In this document: positions 1 to 5,296 of the stretch, piece after piece | How the letters are laid out: each line of letters begins with the position of its first letter | Numbering within the stretch: the stretch's first letter is position 1 | Origin: a bacterium | GTDB lineage: Bacteria > Patescibacteriota > Saccharimonadia > Saccharimonadales > JACDBH01 | Length of the DNA: 5,296 bases | Direction: 5' to 3' | Assembly: GCA_029557395.1 (NCBI GenBank) | Contig: JAKQIK010000042.1 | Location: 1-5,296, forward strand | The notes under the pieces: model-generated | Told to the model about the DNA's origin: nothing | Databases searched by the model: none | What the model saw: only the letters and a program-made list of their open reading frames with translations | Made by a program: the position numbers and the translations under genes

Positions 1-80
1 CTTTTTGTCCTCCAGGGCGCTTTATAGGGAGCCGTTGGCTCGCCTATGGCGCTTGCTCACCCTATCCGGACATAAAAAAG
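1..80. repeat. Nested inverted repeat, possible structured RNA or palindromic intergenic element
   Basis: The outer arms pair: CTTTTTGTCC (1-10) is complementary to GGAC-AT-AAAAAAG (68-80) with a small bulge. Inside is a long hairpin. ATAGG-GAGCC (24-33) pairs with GGCTC-G-CCTAT (37-47) around the loop GTT, with one bulged G. The stem continues below a TT bulge, where GCGCT (17-21) pairs with GGCGC (48-52). A second, diverged copy of the 3' arm (GCTC-AC-CCTAT, 55-65) could pair with 24-32 instead, so two structures exclude each other. It is not a standard intrinsic terminator: on both strands the T tract is on the 5' side and the A tract on the 3' side. There is no tRNA T-loop signature. The element may continue left of the window. 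Frames 2 and 3 are open across it (to stops at 101-103 and 156-158), so the tail of an upstream gene cannot be excluded. Confidence 0.5.
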
Positions 81-121
81 TGCGTGTTGGTCAGGATGAA
101 TAGAATAGAAAACCCAAAACA

Positions 122-130
122 TGCTACAAT
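122..130 (+). promoter_or_regulatory. Extended -10 promoter for the response regulator gene
   Basis: TGC-TACAAT matches the extended -10 consensus TGn-TATAAT with one mismatch in the hexamer. No acceptable -35 hexamer is found 16-18 bases upstream, which is compatible with an extended -10 promoter. Transcription would begin near 136-138, giving a leader of about 40 bases. That leader carries a weak Shine-Dalgarno-like AAGGA (161-165), 11 bases before the ATG. The same TGn-TAyAAT form occurs before two other genes in the window, which supports the call. Confidence 0.55.
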
Positions 131-176
131 AAAAAACATAAGAGCATTATTAAAATAATCAAGGAATAAAAAATAT

Positions 177-1805
177 ATGACAAAAGTAATGCTAGTAGAA
201 GACGATGACAACCTAAGAGAAATCTACGGTGCGCGTTTGATTGCCGAAGGATACGAGATAATCTCTGCTAAAGATGGGGAGGAAGCTCTAGCATTAGCCA
301 TCAAAGAAAAACCAGAATTATTAATTTCTGACGTCATGATGCCAAAAATTAGTGGTTTTGATATGCTCGATATACTCCGGAGTTCATCTGAAACAAAAAA
401 TATCAAAGTCATCATGATGACGGCTTTGTCTCAGACCGAGGACAAAGACAGGGCAGACAAATTAGGCGCCGATAGATACCTGGTTAAGTCTCAAGTAACG
501 CTAGAAGATGTCGTCAAAGTCGCCAAAGAAGTACTTGAAGGCGCAGATCCGATCGGGCAAATTAGCGCCGAGCCAATCGCACCTATCACAGGCGTCGATA
601 TGTCAACAATTGGTATGCAACCAGAAATAACCCCAGATAAATCTACACCTGAACAACCCGCTATTGAAGATCAACCAACGCCAACAGTCAGTAATGATGC
701 CAGCAATCCTGTTATTCCAGCACAACCCCAGGCCACCCTTACTACAGCTTCTCCAGATGCAACCAATCAGACAGCTAATGTCAACGTAGAACCAACAGTA
801 CCGGCGGAGCCTACAGGTGCGCCAATGAATACAAATATCGCCGATAATGATACCATCTCGACTACCCCTACAACTACCGACAGCACCACCGTATCAACGG
901 ATGATCCTGCCGTATCTACCACAGTTCCTACAGATACTCCTACACCAACGACAGATACCACCTCAGCCGAGACAGAGCCAAAAATCGAACCAAAAACAGA
1001 TGTAGCAACTCAAGAAGCCGAGCAAGTTACCGAAGTAGAAGAAGCTGATTCCAATACGACACCAGATGTAACACCACCCACAACCACTCAAGTCCCCCCT
1101 ACAAAAGCTGAGGAAACTACCACAGAAGTAGTAGTTGAAGATGCTCAAACTACTAACTCAGAACTAAAAGCTGTAGAAGAACAAATAAATGAATTTGTAC
1201 AGTCCGAACAACCAGCACCACTAGAAGTAGAAGAGTCTGGTCAAATCAGCATAGGCGAGGACGGATCCATAAATAAAATCCCTGTCGAATCATCGACTGA
1301 GGATAACACGCCTGATGGCGAAACTACTCCGGCCAAGGCTGAAACCCAAGAAGCTACCACTAGCACGCTTGATGCACCAGTTCCACCAATGCCTACAGAC
1401 AATCCAGCTGAAGCTGTATCGAACGACAATAATTTACCTCCGGCGCAAAGCCCAGTCACCGAGACCCAAAGCACAACTCCAGAACCAGCATCGCCTACAG
1501 AACCCGAGACACAACCAGCTGCTACAGCACCTAACCCCGAGCCAAGCCCAGAAACAACTCCAGCAAAGACAGAAAATACTAACCCACAAACATCCGAACC
1601 AAAAACTGGTGGCCAAAAAGTCATACAACCTTTAAATGATGTCCACTCCTCTGGCACTGATATCAATGAACTCCTCAAAAAAGAGATGGAAAAAGAACAG
1701 CTCAACAATATCATACAACAAGCTGGTAGTGGTACGGCACCCACAGCCTCGCCCCCACCTTCACCAGAGAACCCAAGCTCAAACCCAACCAATACGGCCC
1801 TGTAG
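177..1805 (+). CDS. Response regulator: receiver domain with a very long disordered Pro/Thr-rich C-terminal tail
   Basis: Residues 1-122 form a complete CheY-like receiver domain. The acidic pocket is E8/D9/D10, the phospho-acceptor is D52 (in ISDVMMPKISG), the switch Thr is T82 and the invariant Lys is K104, so it should be phosphorylated by a histidine kinase and is probably cytoplasmic. No kinase gene is in the window. Residues 123-542 contain no recognisable output domain. They are rich in Pro, Thr, Glu, Ala and Ser and have no Arg, Cys, Trp or Tyr and a single Phe (F340), as expected of intrinsically disordered sequence. Two islands look ordered: 329-342 (ELKAVEEQINEFVQ, probable helix) and 479-517 (begins GQKVIQPLND, then a charged helix DINELLKKEMEKEQLNNI). 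The output is therefore probably protein-protein interaction rather than DNA binding. Start: ATG with weak upstream AAGGA; the receiver domain begins at once. The next gene follows after 12 bases, so the two are likely cotranscribed. The partner and process are unknown. Confidence 0.9.
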   Translation: MTKVMLVEDDDNLREIYGARLIAEGYEIISAKDGEEALALAIKEKPELLISDVMMPKISGFDMLDILRSSSETKNIKVIMMTALSQTEDKDRADKLGADRYLVKSQVTLEDVVKVAKEVLEGADPIGQISAEPIAPITGVDMSTIGMQPEITPDKSTPEQPAIEDQPTPTVSNDASNPVIPAQPQATLTTASPDATNQTANVNVEPTVPAEPTGAPMNTNIADNDTISTTPTTTDSTTVSTDDPAVSTTVPTDTPTPTTDTTSAETEPKIEPKTDVATQEAEQVTEVEEADSNTTPDVTPPTTTQVPPTKAEETTTEVVVEDAQTTNSELKAVEEQINEFVQSEQPAPLEVEESGQISIGEDGSINKIPVESSTEDNTPDGETTPAKAETQEATTSTLDAPVPPMPTDNPAEAVSNDNNLPPAQSPVTETQSTTPEPASPTEPETQPAATAPNPEPSPETTPAKTENTNPQTSEPKTGGQKVIQPLNDVHSSGTDINELLKKEMEKEQLNNIIQQAGSGTAPTASPPPSPENPSSNPTNTAL

Positions 1806-1817
1806 TCAGGCTAACTA

Positions 1818-2483
1818 GTGCGTATCAATAAGTTTATTGCCTCCAATTCGAGCCTCAGCAGACGCAGGGCGGATGAAGCTATTATTAGCGGTCGAGTAGA
1901 GATCAATGGGCTCCTAGCCAGGCCTGGTGATATTATTGTAGATACAGATACAGTAACCCTTGACAGCCATGTTATTACACCATCTGTCAAGACCCTTATG
2001 CTTATACTGAACAAGCCTGTCGGTTATGTAGTCTCAAGAGATGGACAGGGTAGCCAAACAGTATACGACCTACTACCAAACAAGTTCCACAACCTCAACC
2101 CAGTCGGTCGGCTAGACAAAGATTCTTCGGGGTTATTGCTACTGACTAACGATGGTAATCTGGCAAATCGATTAACGCATCCCAGTTTTACTAAAGCCAA
2201 GATTTACCAGGTAGAGCTTGACCGCCCACTTACGAGTGGAGACATTACAAAGATAAATAACCCTGGTGTTGATATTGGCGATAAAAGACTCAGTAAATTT
2301 ATTGTTACGACGAACAGTAGGCACAGTTCCAATTATCAAGTGGTTCTGACAGAGGGTCGCAATCGCCAAATCCGTCGCACCTTTGAGGCTCTAGGATACA
2401 AAGTCATAGCACTCCATCGTATTGAATTCGGACCCTACAAACTTGGAGGTCTCCAATCAGGCAAATACCAGGAGCTGAAATAG
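1818..2483 (+). CDS. 16S/23S rRNA pseudouridine synthase, RsuA/RluB/RluE/RluF family
   Basis: The enzyme isomerises a specific uridine in rRNA to pseudouridine during ribosome maturation. Residues 1-48 are an S4-type RNA-binding domain starting MRINKFIASN, with SRRRADEAI. The catalytic domain follows: LNKPVGYVVS (64-73), TVYDLLP (81-87) and the family signature GRLDKDSSGLLLLTNDG (97-113), whose D100 is the catalytic aspartate. The C-terminal motif EGRNRQIRR (179-187) is also present. At 221 residues it is slightly shorter than usual for the family (about 240), with the middle of the catalytic domain trimmed. The exact target base cannot be told from sequence, so no symbol is given. The start is GTG at 1818: it reproduces the standard N-terminus exactly and no ATG is available before the catalytic domain. 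A weak AGG (1808-1810) lies 7 bases upstream, and the 12-base gap to the response regulator stop suggests translational coupling. Der follows 71 bases downstream. Confidence 0.93.
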   Translation: MRINKFIASNSSLSRRRADEAIISGRVEINGLLARPGDIIVDTDTVTLDSHVITPSVKTLMLILNKPVGYVVSRDGQGSQTVYDLLPNKFHNLNPVGRLDKDSSGLLLLTNDGNLANRLTHPSFTKAKIYQVELDRPLTSGDITKINNPGVDIGDKRLSKFIVTTNSRHSSNYQVVLTEGRNRQIRRTFEALGYKVIALHRIEFGPYKLGGLQSGKYQELK

Positions 2484-2514
2484 TCCATGCTATTTATAAC
2501 ATCAAATTTTATTA

Positions 2515-2543
2515 TTTACAATATTCATCACCTCTGTTATAAT
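2515..2543 (+). promoter_or_regulatory. Strong sigma-70-type promoter for der, giving a nearly leaderless mRNA
   Basis: The -35 hexamer is TTTACA (2515-2520, five of six matches to TTGACA). The spacer is exactly 17 bases and the -10 hexamer is a perfect TATAAT (2538-2543), preceded by an extended -10 TG (2535-2536). Initiation 7-8 bases beyond the -10 box falls at 2550-2551, only 4-5 bases before the der ATG at 2555. No Shine-Dalgarno sequence fits between. It lies in the 71-base gap after the pseudouridine synthase gene, so der can be expressed separately from the upstream pair. It is the best-matching promoter in the window. Confidence 0.8.
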
Positions 2544-2554
2544 ATGGCTCAACT

Positions 2555-3991
2555 ATGTCACGCAAAAAAATACCAATCGTAGCTATAGTCGGTCGCGCCA
2601 ATGTTGGTAAATCCAGCATGTTTAACTATGTACTTGGTACACGTGAGGCTATCGTAGCAGACGAGGCAGGTACAACTCGCGACAGTATCTACGGCAAAGC
2701 TTCGATAGTGGTAGAGGAGCCATTAACAGAATCTATTGATAGTAATCCCAAAAACCCAAATAAAAAAAATTATGTCAAAGAAATTCAAAAAGATTTCTGG
2801 CTAGTAGACACGGCAGGCCTAAAAGTTGCCGAGGATGATTTTGAGTTTACAATCCAAGAACAAATTGCTCAAGCAGCCGATACAGCCGATGTAATTATCG
2901 TAATGATAGAGGCCGAAGGCAGTATTACCGAAGAAGACCGCCGTGTAGCAAAAATGGCTCTCAAAACCCGCAAGCCAGTAATTTTGGCTATTAACAAAGT
3001 AGACAAGGTCAAAAATCCAAATATTGACGACTATCGTAAATTAGGTATCAAAGCTATCCACCTGACATCTGTGAGCCAGGGTAGAGGAGTTGAGGAATTA
3101 TTTGAAACAGTCGCCACACACCTAACCCCGGCCATCATCACAGAAGAGGATGACCGAATAAAGATAGCTATCCTTGGTCGCCCCAACGTCGGCAAATCAC
3201 ACCTTTTCAATACGCTGGCCAAAAAACAACAAGCCGTAGTTGCCGACGTAGCCGGTACAACTCGCGATATCAATCGTACCGTTGTTCGTTATATGCAACG
3301 AGAAATTGAACTGATGGATACGGCAGGTATTAGACGAAATGGCAAAATAGAACGTGGGGTCGAAAAATTCAGCGTAATTCGCACTCTTAGTGCAATCGAA
3401 CAGTCTGATGTTTGCCTACTACTAGTAGACGCCAATGAGCCTAGCGTAACTCTAGATCAAAAAATCGCTGGTATGATAAAAGATGCACACAAGGGTTTTG
3501 TTATAGTCATCAGTAAATGGGATAGCGTAGAAGGCAAAGACGCATTTACTCACGACAAGCTATTGCCCCGTATCAAGTATGATTTTGATTTTGTACCATG
3601 GGCTCCGGTGATTGTCACCAGCAGTGTGACCGGCCAAAATGTAGCTAAAATCTTTGATCTGGTACTAGAAATAGAGGCCACCAGAAAACGAACGATCAAG
3701 ACAACTGAACTAAACAACTGGCTACACCGTATCACCGACAGACATCCACCGGCTGGTCTCAAGAACCGCCAACCCAAACTTCGTTATATCGTCCAAGAAG
3801 ATGGTATGAATTATCCAAGTTTTAAAGTATTTGGTAGCCAGCTCAAATACTTGCACTGGTCTTATCGCCGCCACATGGAACGAACCTTTCGTGAAACTTT
3901 CGATTTTCACGGCACAGGTATCAAGTTTTGGTTTATCGAACAACATGAACCCAAAAAGCCCAGTAGCCGTGGCCGCAAAAAACCACGGTAG
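2555..3991 (+). CDS. Ribosome-assembly GTPase Der (EngA), double G domain
   Basis: Der is an essential GTPase that binds the maturing 50S subunit. G domain 1: P-loop GRANVGKS (13-20), AGTTRD (38-43), DTAGL (85-89), NKVD (147-150) and G5-like TSVS (171-174). G domain 2: GRPNVGKS (208-215), AGTTRD (233-238), DTAG (255-258), a divergent G4 SKWD (320-323) and TSS (355-357). The C-terminal KH-like domain runs from about 360 to 460, with the typical SYRRHMERTFRETFDFHGT (436-454), then a basic tail (PKKPSSRGRKKPR). At 478 residues it is within the family range. Odd points: an insertion of about 24 polar residues in G domain 1 (about 52-78), DTAG rather than the usual DTGG in that domain, and Ser for Asn in the second G4 motif. 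Start: the only Met before the P-loop fits the family N-terminus. There is no Shine-Dalgarno site, and the promoter places the transcript start almost on the ATG. Confidence 0.97.
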   Translation: MSRKKIPIVAIVGRANVGKSSMFNYVLGTREAIVADEAGTTRDSIYGKASIVVEEPLTESIDSNPKNPNKKNYVKEIQKDFWLVDTAGLKVAEDDFEFTIQEQIAQAADTADVIIVMIEAEGSITEEDRRVAKMALKTRKPVILAINKVDKVKNPNIDDYRKLGIKAIHLTSVSQGRGVEELFETVATHLTPAIITEEDDRIKIAILGRPNVGKSHLFNTLAKKQQAVVADVAGTTRDINRTVVRYMQREIELMDTAGIRRNGKIERGVEKFSVIRTLSAIEQSDVCLLLVDANEPSVTLDQKIAGMIKDAHKGFVIVISKWDSVEGKDAFTHDKLLPRIKYDFDFVPWAPVIVTSSVTGQNVAKIFDLVLEIEATRKRTIKTTELNNWLHRITDRHPPAGLKNRQPKLRYIVQEDGMNYPSFKVFGSQLKYLHWSYRRHMERTFRETFDFHGTGIKFWFIEQHEPKKPSSRGRKKPR

Positions 3992-4050
3992 CCCAACCCA
4001 ACTACAAACAATTCGGCAAAATATTACCAAAAAATACTCTAGCCAATAAT

Positions 4051-4087
4051 AAAGTATCGGCCACAGCCAAAAAGTATCTGATACAAT
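4051..4087 (+). promoter_or_regulatory. Extended -10 promoter for the DUF3592-like gene, with overlapping short repeats
   Basis: TGA-TACAAT (4079-4087) is an extended -10 element with one hexamer mismatch. No good -35 hexamer is seen. The expected start, 7-8 bases downstream, is at 4094-4095, so the message would begin at or one base before the ATG. The octamer AAAGTATC occurs at 4051-4058 and again at 4071-4078. The second copy merges into the 11-base palindrome GTATC-T-GATAC (4074-4084), which overlaps the -10 box and could serve as an operator. The rest of the spacer (3992-4050) is AT-rich, with no convincing terminator for der. Confidence 0.5.
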
Positions 4088-4094
4088 ATTAAGC

Positions 4095-4670
4095 ATGAGC
4101 AAGAAGCGCAAATCTGTTAGTTTGCCAAAAAAAATCTATCCAAAAACTAACGTTAGCCGAGCCTATTATCGACATATCGTCAACAGTATCGAGCATGACC
4201 CGCTGATTAGACATACCACCCTGACGGTTGCTTGCCTAATCTCTGCTATCTGTATCTTGATAGGGTCATTAATTTGGTATGCTCAATTTAACCCTGGTAA
4301 TCTTGTTTTTACATCTGCAAAAGTCACCGCGATCAGCAGTGGCAAGATAGATACACAGGGCAATACCAGTACATTTGTAACATTTAGCTTTCAGACTCGA
4401 GGTCATGACCCAAAACAATACAGCGTACGTCAAGTTGCCAATACGGCTATCAAATATTCGGAGAACCAAAATATCCGTATAGGATATCATCCAAAAAACC
4501 CTAACTACGCCCGCGACCTAAGCAATACTAGTCTACCTTTTGTTAGTATTGTTCTATGGAGTGTTCCATTTTTGATTATGGTCTGGTTTATCTTTGTAGC
4601 TCTCATCAGATACATAAAAAGACAAGAGCTAATCTGGGAAGCCGCCGAAGCTGCCAACATAGATGAGTAA
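4095..4670 (+). CDS. DUF3592-like two-helix membrane protein
   Basis: The 191-residue protein has a basic N-terminal cytoplasmic segment (about 1-40, rich in Lys/Arg and His). A first membrane helix spans about 42-63 (TLTVACLISAICILIGSLIW) and a second about 148-172 (PFVSIVLWSVPFLIMVWFIF). Between them is a soluble loop of about 80 residues, and the protein ends in a short charged cytoplasmic tail (RYIKRQELIWEAAEAANIDE). The loop has the pattern known from DUF3592: beta-rich sequence with a V-T-F-S-F strand, ending in NIRIGYHPKNPNYARDL (126-142), which matches the family hallmark of a beta-strand followed by Y-x-P-x-N-P. Loop and family placement are by eye. The molecular function of the family is unknown. 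The Lys/Arg-rich N-terminus puts the loop on the outside by the positive-inside rule. The start is the ATG at 4095, with no Shine-Dalgarno site and a promoter placed for a leaderless transcript. The stop overlaps the start of the next gene. Confidence 0.8.
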   Translation: MSKKRKSVSLPKKIYPKTNVSRAYYRHIVNSIEHDPLIRHTTLTVACLISAICILIGSLIWYAQFNPGNLVFTSAKVTAISSGKIDTQGNTSTFVTFSFQTRGHDPKQYSVRQVANTAIKYSENQNIRIGYHPKNPNYARDLSNTSLPFVSIVLWSVPFLIMVWFIFVALIRYIKRQELIWEAAEAANIDE

Positions 4671-5296
4671 AAAACAAAAAATCTGGTCTTTGTTACAAAA
4701 AAACAAACTAAGCTTATTTGTCCTACTATGGTTCACGCTAGCTTGGTCGTGGCCACTAATGTCTCAAGCAACCAGTATTACGCTGTCGCCACTACTAGGT
4801 CATGCCTTGGCGATTATTGTCATTGTTACCAACATTTCCATATCGACAACTCTGCTACTATGTGTTTTTTCGTATTTAGATAAAATATTTACAAAGCAAG
4901 ACAAAGTATTATCACTTGTAACTAGCTTGGTCGTTTTGGCCTTTACTGATTTTGCCGTGGCTTGGCTAACTTCTTTAATCTGGGTTGGCCCCGGCAGTAA
5001 GATTGATAATATTCTGCCACTTGGATCGCCGGCACTTTTGCTTGTTAATACTCCCCTTGGATTCACTAGCCGTATTATTGGATTTTATGGCTTAGCTGCA
5101 GTGTTTTGGCTCGTTGTTTATCTACTTTTTAAAAATAAGATTCGTCTAGCATTTATTACTACCTCGTTCTTTGTAGGATTAGCAGTTGTCAGCTCGATAG
5201 CTTGGCATTCAGCCAATGGTGAAAATATTAATGCAGTAATAGTTAGTGAATATGCTACTGACAAGGTACCGGCTATCGATACTAACAACGTTAACC
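4663..5296 (+). CDS. Polytopic membrane protein, N-terminal part, cut by the window end (possibly Lnt-like)
   Basis: An open frame starts at ATG 4663 (MSKKQKIWSLLQKNK) and runs to the window edge, giving 211 complete codons with no stop. The start overlaps the upstream stop in ATGAGTAA (8 bases) and lacks a Shine-Dalgarno site, so it is probably translated by coupling to the DUF3592-like gene. Five hydrophobic segments are visible: about 16-32, 45-70, 83-107, 138-156 and 163-181. A more polar region then begins (SANGENINAVIVSEYATDK). Several N-terminal helices, a G-x-x-S/T-R-x-x-G-F-Y-G-L stretch before the fourth helix, and a beta-strand-like INAVIVSE after the last one resemble apolipoprotein N-acyltransferase, whose membrane helices flank a nitrilase domain. 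No catalytic residue lies within the window, so this is a weak suggestion only. It could equally be an unrelated membrane protein with an extracytoplasmic domain. The gene itself is well supported by its length, hydrophobic pattern and coupling. Confidence 0.75.
   Translation, partial: MSKKQKIWSLLQKNKLSLFVLLWFTLAWSWPLMSQATSITLSPLLGHALAIIVIVTNISISTTLLLCVFSYLDKIFTKQDKVLSLVTSLVVLAFTDFAVAWLTSLIWVGPGSKIDNILPLGSPALLLVNTPLGFTSRIIGFYGLAAVFWLVVYLLFKNKIRLAFITTSFFVGLAVVSSIAWHSANGENINAVIVSEYATDKVPAIDTNNVN

Noticed and set aside
15..54. Intrinsic terminator of an upstream gene
   Set aside because: The hairpin is strong, but no T tract follows it on either strand. The tracts lie in the opposite polarity, as part of an outer inverted repeat.
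1..100. tRNA or tmRNA 3' end
   Set aside because: No T-loop consensus, acceptor stem or CCA end can be found, so no RNA gene class can be named.
1315..1635. A 106-codon + strand frame rich in Gln, Lys, Arg and Pro inside the response regulator gene
   Set aside because: It is an out-of-frame reading of low-complexity codons, without start signals or recognisable fold. A frameshift is also unlikely because the main frame regains an ordered C-terminal island.
1241..1792. A 183-codon open frame on the minus strand opposite the response regulator tail
   Set aside because: Its Gly/Ser/Val-rich product is what the complement of Pro/Thr/Ala-rich codons gives. It lacks domains and a ribosome binding site, while the + strand frame continues from a clear receiver domain.
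2762..2769. A8 run in der as a programmed frameshift site
   Set aside because: The zero frame continues through all Der motifs to a normal end, and no stop or alternative product of interest lies nearby.
4059..4075. Small hairpin GGC-CACA-GCC followed by A residues as a der terminator
   Set aside because: A three-pair stem followed by A rather than T residues does not meet terminator criteria on the + strand.
3722..4111. A 129-codon minus-strand frame covering the 3' end of der and the following spacer
   Set aside because: It is antisense to the conserved KH-like domain of Der and crosses the promoter of the next gene. Its hydrophobic, Trp/Phe-rich product looks like a compositional shadow.

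Overview
The window looks like chromosomal sequence from a small-genome bacterium of the Candidate Phyla Radiation (Patescibacteria), most likely Saccharibacteria (TM7). This rests on the moderately low GC content, the tightly packed single-strand gene order, the near absence of strong Shine-Dalgarno sites, promoters placed so close to two start codons that their mRNAs would be nearly leaderless, and the style of the proteins. No database search was possible, so the assignment is an inference of moderate confidence. No gene needs UGA read as a sense codon, so nothing points to the recoded Gracilibacteria/Absconditabacteria lineages.

Layout: all five genes lie on the + strand. Bases 1-80 hold a nested inverted repeat that is not a recognisable terminator or tRNA. 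An extended -10 promoter (122-130) then drives a 542-residue response regulator (177-1805). That protein has an intact N-terminal receiver domain, followed by about 420 residues of Pro/Thr/Glu/Ala-rich, apparently disordered sequence in place of a DNA-binding or enzymatic output domain. Twelve bases later an RsuA/RluB-type pseudouridine synthase starts at a GTG codon (1818-2483). The ribosome-assembly GTPase Der (2555-3991) follows from its own, very good promoter. After a 103-base spacer with another extended -10 element come a two-helix DUF3592-like membrane protein (4095-4670) and, overlapping it by 8 bases, the N-terminal part of a polytopic membrane protein that runs off the window (4663 to beyond 5296).

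Functionally the middle is a ribosome-maturation block: rRNA pseudouridylation plus 50S-assembly GTPase. It recalls the scpA-scpB-rluB-cmk-der cluster of Gram-positive bacteria, but cmk is absent between the two genes and the response regulator stands directly upstream. The last two genes form a translationally coupled membrane-protein pair of unknown role. No mobile element, CRISPR array, tRNA or rRNA was seen, and no convincing intrinsic terminator. The most unusual points are the long arginine-free tail of the response regulator with its conserved-looking C-terminal island, the near-leaderless promoters, and the sequence departures in Der (an insertion in G domain 1, and Ser for Asn in the G4 motif of G domain 2).
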